Source of the DNA: Nannocystis pusilla
GTDB taxonomy: Bacteria > Myxococcota_A > Polyangia > Nannocystales > Nannocystaceae
DNA: 64,000 bases
Direction: 5' to 3'
Assembly (NCBI RefSeq): GCF_026626665.1
Contig: NZ_JAPNKE010000002.1
Coordinates: 8,037,168 to 8,101,167 of the forward strand
Shown: one piece after another, positions 56,477 to 64,000 of the stretch
How positions within the stretch are numbered: position 1 is the stretch's first letter
How the letters are laid out: each line of letters starts with the position of its first letter
Position numbers and translations under genes: made by a program
Notes under the pieces: model-generated
The model's input: only the letters and a program-made list of their open reading frames with translations
What the model was told of the DNA's origin: nothing
Databases searched by the model: none

Positions 56477-58225
56477 TCAGGCCACCGCGCTCTGCTTGCG
56501 CCGGCGGAAGCCCACCAGCACCAGCAGCATCGGCCACGCCGCGGTCGCGTTCGCGTTCGCGTCGCTCGAGCAGGCGCAGCCGCTCGCGTCGGTCTCGCTC
56601 TCGCCCGCCGTCGCAGCGTCCGCGTCGGTCGAGCCGCCCTCGGTCCCTGCGCTCGCGGTCACCGAGCTCGTCGCCCCGTCGCTGCTCGACACGGAGCCCG
56701 ACTCGCTGTCCGAGTTCCCGCCGGTGCTCCCATGGGTCTCGACGCCCGTGTCGTCGCCGCTGTCGCTGCTCGGCCCGCTCGTCGGTCCGCTCGTCGGCCC
56801 GCTCGTCGGCCCCTCGGATGTCCCGTCCGTCGCCGTCCCGTCCGTCGACGTCCCGTCCGTCGTCGTCGTATCGCTGGTCGTCCCGGTGTCGGTGAACTCG
56901 TACGCGCCGACGTCGGGCGCCCCGTCGTCGCGCGGCACCCCGTCGTGGTCGTCGACGATCTCGTACTCGGGCACCGGGAAGCCCACGTTGCGCAGCGGCG
57001 AGTTCTCCGTCAAATGGAAGTCGCGCGCCGCCGCGTCGACGAACCCGAAGCCGTCCGGATCGTCGGCCGTCTGGTTGCCCTCGTCGATGAACGCGGGCAC
57101 CTCGCCGCCGATCGCGATCTCCGCCATCCCCGCCCCGGCCACCGCGTTGTTGCGCAGGAAGCCCGGCCCGAGCGCCGCGCCGAACACCGCGATCCCCCAG
57201 TCGCCCGACGAGATCACCGTGTTGTGGGCGACCTCGATCTTCGAGCCCATGTCGAGGTTCTGATCGTTGATGTAGATGCCGGTGTCGGCGAAGTTGGCGA
57301 CCACGTTGTTGTAGAGCTGCGTGTGGCCGGCGCCGAAGATGAAGAAGCCATTGGTCGGCCCATCCAGCAGGGTGTTCCCCCAGATCTTGCAACTCGACGC
57401 GCCGCCGACCTGCAGCCCCTGCTGCTGATACAGCTCGCCCTCGGTGCCGACGTTCTTGATCGTGTTGCGATAGAAGTGACAGTCCTTCGGCGTCACCCCG
57501 ATCTGCGCCCCGTCCCACCCGGTGTTCTCGATGATGTTGTCGTGGATCCACGCCCCGTGGTGCTCGTGGGGATAGAGCGTCACCTCCATGCCGTCGCACG
57601 TGAACTTGCGCCCGCCGTAGCCGGTGCTGCCGAAGTAGATGCCCTCGCCCTTCACGTCGTGGATGTACATGTGGTGAAGCCGCGAGTTGTACATCACGAA
57701 GTTGCCGAGGTTGGCCGAGCCGTCGCAGCGCGACTCGGTCTTCATCACCACCCCGGCGAACCCTGCCTCGTACACCTCCATGTGATCGATCTCGACGTCG
57801 CTGCTGAGACCGCCCACCGCCACCCCGAACGCCGAGTAGTCGGGCCCCGTCCGCGACGCCCGCACCTTGAAGCCGTACGGGATGTCCGGGTCGCCCGCGC
57901 CGGTCACCCGCAGGTAGCGCGACTCGTCGACGGTGAGGCCGTAGCCCTTGTCGTCGTTGTCGATGTTGACCTGGCCCTCGCAGTTACGGACCTCGATCGG
58001 CGCGTTCTCCTCGCCGACGAACTTTTGCAGGCGCAAGAACGGCCGGTCGCCGCCGCGCACGCACACGCTGTCGCCCGGCTTCACGCCCATGTCGGCGCCG
58101 CTCACGACCTCTCCGGACAGCTCGATCACGTGGTCGCAATCGCACGGCGCCTCGGCTCGGGCCGTCTCCGGCGTGGTCATGATCAACGCGACGAATGGTG
58201 CGAGGACGACAAAGCGATGCTTCAT
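56477..58225 (-). CDS. Secreted right-handed beta-helix protein with MYXO-CTERM-like anchor
   Basis: The product is 582 residues. A signal peptide (FVVLAPFVALIMTTPETARA) leads to a domain of about 400 residues of parallel beta-helix rungs (LHHMYIHDVKGEGIYFG, GAWIHDNIIENTGWDGAQI, CHFYRNTIKNVG, IEVAHNTVISS), like pectate lyases and NosD-type proteins. A long Thr/Ser/Gly/Asp linker with GPTS repeats follows, then DASGCACSS, a hydrophobic helix (WPMLLVLVGF) and RRRKQ. That is the same Cys-x-Cys/helix/Arg plan as the cytochrome at 9.9 kb. It is probably a cell-surface polysaccharide-binding or degrading protein; catalytic residues were not identified. ATG at 58225 begins the signal. Confidence 0.82.
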   Translation of the reverse strand: MKHRFVVLAPFVALIMTTPETARAEAPCDCDHVIELSGEVVSGADMGVKPGDSVCVRGGDRPFLRLQKFVGEENAPIEVRNCEGQVNIDNDDKGYGLTVDESRYLRVTGAGDPDIPYGFKVRASRTGPDYSAFGVAVGGLSSDVEIDHMEVYEAGFAGVVMKTESRCDGSANLGNFVMYNSRLHHMYIHDVKGEGIYFGSTGYGGRKFTCDGMEVTLYPHEHHGAWIHDNIIENTGWDGAQIGVTPKDCHFYRNTIKNVGTEGELYQQQGLQVGGASSCKIWGNTLLDGPTNGFFIFGAGHTQLYNNVVANFADTGIYINDQNLDMGSKIEVAHNTVISSGDWGIAVFGAALGPGFLRNNAVAGAGMAEIAIGGEVPAFIDEGNQTADDPDGFGFVDAAARDFHLTENSPLRNVGFPVPEYEIVDDHDGVPRDDGAPDVGAYEFTDTGTTSDTTTTDGTSTDGTATDGTSEGPTSGPTSGPTSGPSSDSGDDTGVETHGSTGGNSDSESGSVSSSDGATSSVTASAGTEGGSTDADAATAGESETDASGCACSSDANANATAAWPMLLVLVGFRRRKQSAVA

Positions 58226-58288
58226 CCCGCGAACGTCGACCACGGCCCGCCGGCCGTCAACCAGGACCTCACCGAGCCGGCGCCGCCG

Positions 58289-58684
58289 CTATCCCTGCAC
58301 ATCGCCGTCGACGTACACCCATCGTCCGTCCTCGCGGACGAAGCGGCTGCGCTCGCGCTGCACGAACCGGCGCCCCTCCGACTTGAGCGACGCCTCGAAC
58401 TCGACCACGCCGGTGTCGTCCGCGGCCCCGCCTGCGACGGTATCGACGATGCGCAGCGACATCCCCCGCAGCCCGCGGCAATACGCGGCGAGCTGCTGGC
58501 GATCGATCGACCCGCGCGTCGTCGCGCTTGTGGTCTCGAGGAGATAGTCCACCGCCCCCTCCACATACGCCGTGTAGCGGCTGCGCATCAGATCTTCCGC
58601 GGTCTCGGCCCGCTGCGCGCCGGCGAGGAGCGGACCGCAGCAGCTCTCGAAGGTGCGACGACCGCACGGGCAACGCCTGGACAT
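58289..58684 (-). CDS. YchJ-family SEC-C motif protein
   Basis: This 131-residue cytosolic protein opens with MSRRCPCGRRTFESCC, the zinc-binding SEC-C-like Cys motif. AEDLMRSRYTAYVEGAVDYLLETT, the hallmark of the YchJ/UPF0225 family, follows, and the C-terminal part (VVEFEASLKSEGRRFVQRERSRFV) is an NTF2-like strand pair. The biochemical role of YchJ is not established. The start at 58684 is set by the Cys motif; an ATG nine bases upstream is possible. Confidence 0.85.
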   Translation of the reverse strand: MSRRCPCGRRTFESCCGPLLAGAQRAETAEDLMRSRYTAYVEGAVDYLLETTSATTRGSIDRQQLAAYCRGLRGMSLRIVDTVAGGAADDTGVVEFEASLKSEGRRFVQRERSRFVREDGRWVYVDGDVQG

Positions 58685-58853
58685 GCCGCGCATGGTGCCA
58701 CACCTCGCGCCACCGCGACGACGCGTCGCACGCGAGGCTTCGCTCGCTGCAGCGGCCTTGTCTTCCCGCTCGGGGCGGGTAGAACTCAGGCGCCGGGCGC
58801 ACCTGTTCTTCCGGACAGCCAGGCCTCGGTGACCCCCCTGCGAGGACGACCCG

Positions 58854-59318
58854 ATGAACGACTGGAAGCTCCCCTGGACCGGCGGCTGTCGCTGCGATCG
58901 CGTGCGGTTCCGCGTCACCACGCCGCCGCTCGTCACCATGGCCTGCCACTGCCGCGGCTGCCAGCGCATGACCGCCAGCGCCTTCTCGCTGAGCCTGCTG
59001 ATGCTCTCCGAGGGCTTCGCGCTCACCGCCGGCGAGCCGGCGATCGGCGGCCTCCACGGCCCGAACCGCCACTTCCACTGCCCCCACTGCAAGTCGTGGC
59101 TGTTCACCCGCCCCGACGGCATGGACCACCTCGTCGTGGTGCGGCCCACCATGCTCGACGACCACGCGTGGTTCGTCCCCTTCATCGAGACCGCGACCTC
59201 CGAGAAGCTCCCGTGGGCCAGCACCCCGGCGAAGCACTCCTTCCCCGACCTGCCCCCGCCCGAGCAGTACGGCCCCCTCATGCAGGAGTTCGCCGCCCGC
59301 GGCCCGCGCCCTGGCTGA
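58854..59318 (+). CDS. GFA/CENP-V-type zinc protein
   Basis: The product is 154 residues with the zinc Cys pattern of the GFA (glutathione-dependent formaldehyde-activating-like) family: GGCRCDRVRF, CHCRGCQRMTASAF and CPHCKSWLF, giving the two zinc sites. Most family members are of unknown activity despite the name. It lies upstream of an aldehyde dehydrogenase on the same strand, a loose hint at aldehyde metabolism, but 169 bp separate them. The ATG at 58854 is the first in frame. Confidence 0.85.
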   Translation: MNDWKLPWTGGCRCDRVRFRVTTPPLVTMACHCRGCQRMTASAFSLSLLMLSEGFALTAGEPAIGGLHGPNRHFHCPHCKSWLFTRPDGMDHLVVVRPTMLDDHAWFVPFIETATSEKLPWASTPAKHSFPDLPPPEQYGPLMQEFAARGPRPG

Positions 59319-59487
59319 ACGCAGCCCGCGCACTGCGGCCGCGCTCGCGGCGGAACAGCGATAGGTCGGCCACCCACATCGAGCCTCTCCGGACGCGCGG
59401 CGCGCCCCTCGCCGGCGTGTCGGCTGAAGGCCCCACGCACGCGCTCCGCCGCGGTTGTATCGTGGCCCGCGGAGGAGCACCGACGAC

Positions 59488-61007
<1,520 letters not shown>

Positions 61008-61008
<1 letters not shown>

Positions 61009-61351
61009 TGAGCGAGACGCCGCCCGCGGTCAGCGCCACCCCGGCCGCTCTGGCGCTGATCGCCGCGCTGCGCGAGCAGCACGGCCCGCTGATGTTCCAC
61101 CAGTCGGGCGGCTGCTGCGACGGCAGCGCGCCGATGTGCTACCCCGCCGGCGAATTGAAATAGGGGCCCGCGACGTCCTGCTCGGCCACGTCGGCGACGC
61201 CCCGTTCTACATCGGCGGCGACCAGTACGAGCGCTGGCGGCACACCCGCCTCACCCTCGACGTCGTCCGCGGCCGCGGCTCCGGCTTCTCGCTCGAGGCC
61301 CCCGAGGGCGTGCGCTTCCTGATCCGCTCCGACCTCTGCGGCGTCCCCTGA
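61008..61351 (+). CDS. DUF779 family protein (frameshifted)
   Basis: Repaired length is 114 residues. GPLMFHQSGGCCDGSAPMC is the signature of DUF779, small proteins almost always encoded next to acetaldehyde dehydrogenase genes. One A is missing near 61161: GAATTGAAATAGG should read GAATTGAAAATAGG, giving GELKIGARDVLLG, after which the frame runs to PEGVRFLIRSDLCGVP. ATG at 61008 overlaps the dehydrogenase stop (TGATG). The function is unknown, probably assisting the dehydrogenase. Confidence 0.8.
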
Positions 61352-61362
61352 GCCGCGCCGAG

Positions 61363-61408
61363 GATGTCTATGGGGACATGTCCTTCATGGCATGTCCTCA
61401 GGAACATC
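61363..61408. repeat. Palindrome cluster at the 3' ends of convergent genes
   Basis: GATGTC (61363-61368), GGACATGTCC, GCATGTCC and GGAACATC form overlapping members of the dispersed family in 46 bp, between DUF779 and the minus-strand marR gene, whose stop (61407-61409) it touches. Confidence 0.6.
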
Positions 61409-61814
61409 AGCACAGCTTCTCGAGCAGCCCGCGCAGCTGGGCCTGCTCGCCCGCGCTCAGGCGAGCGAGCCGCTCGGCGAAGGCGTCGGCGAGCAGCGTC
61501 AGGCCGCGCTGCATCACCTTGCGCCCGGCGGGCGTGATGAGGAGGCGATGCTTGCGCAGATCGGCCGCGTCGATCTCCCGCCGCAGGAAGCCTGCCGCCT
61601 CGAGCCGCTTCACGTACACCGTCATGCTCGGCTTCGGCATCACCAGCGCGGCGGCCAGCTCGGCCGGGTACGGGTGCTCGTCGACCTCCGACAGCACGAA
61701 CAGCTCCTTGGGCTCGAGGCCGAGCGCCCCCACCTCGGCCGCCACCGTGGCGATCACGGACATCAGCAAACGGTGATTGAGCGACCACAGCCTGGCGGCG
61801 TCGATTTTCGTCAT
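61407..61814 (-). CDS. MarR-family transcriptional regulator
   Basis: This 135-residue winged-helix protein has ELFVLSEVDEHPYPAELAAAL, MPKPSMTVYVKRLEAAGFLRRE (recognition helix) and ADLRKHRLLITPAGRKVM (wing). It is divergent from the aldo-keto reductase gene across a 93-bp region with three tandem palindromes, so it very likely represses both. The stop lies in a CATGTCC cluster. The ligand is unknown. Confidence 0.9.
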   Translation of the reverse strand: MTKIDAARLWSLNHRLLMSVIATVAAEVGALGLEPKELFVLSEVDEHPYPAELAAALVMPKPSMTVYVKRLEAAGFLRREIDAADLRKHRLLITPAGRKVMQRGLTLLADAFAERLARLSAGEQAQLRGLLEKLC

Positions 61815-61836
61815 GACCCCTCTTGCGCTCCAGTTA

Positions 61837-61882
61837 GTTCAAGACTAAACCAGTTCAAGGTTGAACAAGTTCGAGACTGAAC
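61837..61882. promoter_or_regulatory. Triple tandem operator for the MarR regulator
   Basis: Three related palindromes, GTTCAAGACTAAAC (61837-61850), GTTCAAGGTTGAAC (61853-61866) and GTTCGAGACTGAAC (61869-61882), are spaced exactly 16 bp. The middle one is perfect (GTTCAA-GG-TTGAAC). A half-site (CTCGAAC) follows. They sit between the divergent marR and reductase starts. Confidence 0.75.
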
Positions 61883-61907
61883 CAACTCGAACATACCAGG
61901 AGTCACG

Positions 61908-62987
61908 ATGTCCCTCGACCATTATGTGACGCTCGGCCGCTCCGGCCTGCGCGTGAGCCCCTTCTGCCTCGGTGCGATGACCTTCGGCGAGGACCTCGGT
62001 TGGGGTTCGAGCGTCTCGGAGTCGCAGAAGATCATCGACCGCTTCATCGAGCTCGGCGGCAACTTCATCGACACGGCGAACTTCTACACGAAGAGCCACT
62101 CGGAGAAGATCCTCGGCGACCACATCGGCCGCCACCCGGCGCGCCGCGACCGCCTGGTGCTCGCCACCAAGTTCAGCGGCAACCTCTATCCCGGCGACCC
62201 CAACGGCGGCGGCTCGGGCCGCAAGTCGATCCTCGCGGCGTGCGACAACTCGCTGCGTCGCCTGCAGACCGACTACATCGACCTCTACTGGCTTCACAAC
62301 TGGGACGTCCACACGCCGATCGAGGAGACGATGGCGGCCCTGGAAGACCTCGTGCGCGCCGGCAAGGTCCGCTACATCGGCGTCTCCGACACCCCGGCGT
62401 GGAAGGTCGCGCAGGCCAACATGCTCGCGCAGTTCCGCGGCTGGTCGGCCTTCATCGGCCTGCAGATCGAGTACTCGCTGCTCGAGCGCTCGGTCGAGCA
62501 GGAGCTGGTGCCGCTGGCGCTCGAGTTCGGCATCGGCATCACCCCGTGGTCACCGCTGAAGAGCGGCGCGCTCAGCGGCAAGTACACCCGCACCAGCACC
62601 GAGAAGCCGGGCCGCGGCGCGTTCGTCGAGCCGTTCCTCAACGAGAAGACCTTCACCCTGGTCGACACGCTGCAGGAGATCGCCAGGGCCCACGAGACCA
62701 CGGTCGCCCGCGTCGCGCTGGCGTGGGTGCAGGGCCGTCCGGGCGTGACCTCGACGATCATCGGCGCGCGCCTCGTGTCCCAGCTCGAGGACAACGTCAA
62801 GGCGCTGGAAGTGAAGCTCACGTCCGACGACCTGGCCCGCCTCGACGCGCTCACCAGGCCGACCTTCGGCTTCCCGCAGAGCATGCAGCCGTACTTCCCC
62901 GCCATCCACAACGGCGGCACGCGCGTCAACGGCGTGCAGGCCCCGCCGAGCCCGTTCATCCTGCAGAAGGGCGAGAAGCCGTACTGA
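61908..62987 (+). CDS. Aldo/keto reductase
   Basis: The product is 359 residues. GRSGLRVSPFCLGAMTFGED opens the AKR barrel. GGNFIDTANFYTKSHSEKILG carries the catalytic Asp and Tyr, LVLATKFSGN the Lys, and DYIDLYWLHNWD the His. SLLERSVEQELVPLALEFGIG and the NADPH site near TSTIIGARLVSQLEDNV complete the pattern. It reduces carbonyls with NADPH. The start ATGTCCC is part of a palindrome half-site, as at 45564. Expression is probably controlled by the divergent MarR through the triple operator. Intact. Confidence 0.92.
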   Translation: MSLDHYVTLGRSGLRVSPFCLGAMTFGEDLGWGSSVSESQKIIDRFIELGGNFIDTANFYTKSHSEKILGDHIGRHPARRDRLVLATKFSGNLYPGDPNGGGSGRKSILAACDNSLRRLQTDYIDLYWLHNWDVHTPIEETMAALEDLVRAGKVRYIGVSDTPAWKVAQANMLAQFRGWSAFIGLQIEYSLLERSVEQELVPLALEFGIGITPWSPLKSGALSGKYTRTSTEKPGRGAFVEPFLNEKTFTLVDTLQEIARAHETTVARVALAWVQGRPGVTSTIIGARLVSQLEDNVKALEVKLTSDDLARLDALTRPTFGFPQSMQPYFPAIHNGGTRVNGVQAPPSPFILQKGEKPY

Positions 62988-63081
62988 GCGCGATACGGAT
63001 CCGCCAGCTTCGCGCGAGTGCGACGAGCTCCCGCGCAGGCCCCGGTCGAGCGACCGCGCTCGACCGCTCGGCGACCCGCGA

Positions 63082-64000
63082 TCAGTTGACCTGCCGCGTG
63101 CGCCCCTCCCAGTAGGGCGCGCGCAGCTTGAATTTCTGCAGCTTGCCGGTCGACGTGCGCGCCAGCTCGGTGCGCAGCTCGACCGAGGTCGGGCACTTGT
63201 AGTGGGCCAGGCGCTGGCGGCAGTGGGCGATCAGCTCCGCCTCGGTGGCCGACGTGCCGGGCGCGAGTACCACCAGCGCCTTGACCGTCTCGCCCCACTT
63301 CTCGTCGGGCACCCCGATCACCGCGGCCTCCGCGACCGCGGGGTGCGAGCACAGCGCGTCCTCGACCTCGATCGACGACACGTTCTCGCCGCCGCTGATG
63401 ATCACGTCCTTCTTGCGGTCCGAGATCACCAGGTGGCCCTCGGCGTCGAGCGTGCCGCCGTCGCCGGTGTGGAACCAGCCGTCCTCCAGCGCCGTCTCCG
63501 TCGCTTTCGGCTCCTGCCAGTAACCCTCGAGCACCGTGTTGCCGCGCGCCAGCACCTCGCCGTGCGCGTCGACCTCGATCTCCGTCCCCAGCGCCGGCGC
63601 CCCCGCGCGTCCGAGCCTCTCCGCGCGCTCGTGCCCCGAGAGCCCGTCCCACTCCTCGCGCGTGCGGTTGATCGTCAGCAGCGGCGACGTCTCGGTGAGC
63701 CCGTAGATCTGCAAGAACTCCCAGCCGAGCTCCGACTCGACGCGCTCGATCGTCCGCGTCGGCGGCGGCGCCCCGGCACACACCACGCGGACCTTGCCGC
63801 GCCCCGGCACCTCTCCTGCCACTGCTGCGCCGCCGCCAGGATCGCGTTGAACACGGCCGGCGCGCCGCACATCAGCGTGATCCCGTGGGCCGCCACGCGG
63901 CGCAAGATCTCCGCCCCGTCGACCTTGCGCAGCACGTGCTGTCGCGCCCCCAGCCCTGCCAGCGCGAACGGCATGCCCCAGCCGTTGCAGTGGAACATCG
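63082..64000 (-). CDS. AMP-dependent acyl-CoA synthetase (5' partial, frameshifted)
   Basis: The gene runs off the right edge; about the C-terminal 300 residues are seen. Motifs of the ANL adenylating family appear in order: YGLTETSP (A5), DGWFHTGDGG (A7), ISDRKKDVIISGGENVS (A8, hinge) and ARTSTGKLQKF with the catalytic Lys (A10). IEVDAHGEVLARGN and the C-terminal LRTELARTS match medium- or long-chain acyl-CoA ligases. One base is missing near 63815, between AILAAAQQW and AGEVPGRGKVRVV. It activates a carboxylic acid with ATP and CoA; the substrate cannot be told. Confidence 0.85.
   Translation of the reverse strand, partial: DVPLQRLGHAVRAGRAGGATARAAQGRRGGDLAPRGGPRDHADVRRAGRVQRDPGGGAAVAGEVPGRGKVRVVCAGAPPPTRTIERVESELGWEFLQIYGLTETSPLLTINRTREEWDGLSGHERAERLGRAGAPALGTEIEVDAHGEVLARGNTVLEGYWQEPKATETALEDGWFHTGDGGTLDAEGHLVISDRKKDVIISGGENVSSIEVEDALCSHPAVAEAAVIGVPDEKWGETVKALVVLAPGTSATEAELIAHCRQRLAHYKCPTSVELRTELARTSTGKLQKFKLRAPYWEGRTRQVN

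Overview
The window is very GC-rich DNA from a myxobacterium, most likely of the Nannocystis/Plesiocystis branch of Myxococcota. This is inferred from gene style, not from a marker gene. The clues are many short-lived secreted lipoproteins with Thr/Ser/Asp/Gly-rich linkers, myxobacterial Cys-rich repeats (CGDGxxDxxEECD), two MYXO-CTERM-like tails (Cys pair, hydrophobic helix, Arg cluster), hybrid two-component kinases, an H-NOX pair and abundant tandem repeats. No rRNA, tRNA, CRISPR array or transposase was seen.

Layout. 0-3.3 kb: two hybrid sensor genes (kinase ATPase-receiver-class III cyclase; histidine kinase-receiver-Hpt). 3.3-7.9 kb: secreted proteins (twin vWA lipoproteins and two small lipoproteins on the other strand). 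7.9-9.8 kb: an AAA ATPase plus TOPRIM-like DUF4276 pair, a candidate defence cassette. 9.9-12.1 kb: a pentaheme cytochrome with a MYXO-CTERM tail, followed by a tandem array of copies of that tail. 13.2-17.6 kb: a compact complex I/group 4 hydrogenase-related operon lacking Ni ligands, split by a 45-bp repeat array, then an orphan OmpR-type regulator. 17.6-26.5 kb: repeat-rich DNA, a repeat-bearing envelope protein, a Cys-rich repeat lipoprotein, an ECF sigma/membrane TPR/Cys-rich lipoprotein operon and two beta-barrel-like proteins. 26.7-31.7 kb: MarR regulator, MpaB-type oxygenase, AmpG-like MFS permease and SLC13-type transporter. 31.7-33.6 kb: a lower-GC HD-phosphohydrolase/YwgA-like cassette bounded by a 92-bp direct repeat of the transporter 3' end. 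33.7-35.5 kb: H-NOX nitric-oxide sensor with its kinase, whose phospho-acceptor His reads as Leu. 35.6-41.1 kb: Ski2-like helicase, M49-like metallopeptidase and esterase. 41.7-47.6 kb: twin DUF1554 lipoproteins, YbgC thioesterase with class II FBPase, a fibrinogen-like lipoprotein and an RlmM-type methyltransferase. 47.6-64 kb: OmpA protein, LysR regulator, FG-GAP protein, two GNATs, an unknown gene, an Mrr-type nuclease, a beta-helix protein with MYXO-CTERM tail, YchJ, a GFA protein, an ExaC-type aldehyde dehydrogenase with DUF779, a MarR/aldo-keto reductase pair with a triple operator, and an acyl-CoA synthetase running off the right edge.

Two patterns cut across the window. First, about twenty genes are interrupted by single-base indels, mostly deletions and often in short homopolymers. 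Restoring the base recovers continuous proteins of sensible length, so these look like assembly errors rather than real pseudogenes; such genes are given as one CDS with the break noted. Second, a family of short palindromes built on (A)CATGTCC/GGACATG(T) is scattered downstream of genes, over start codons and in frame inside coding sequences. Together with gene-tail repeat arrays and gene-end direct repeats, these form the least explained part of the window.
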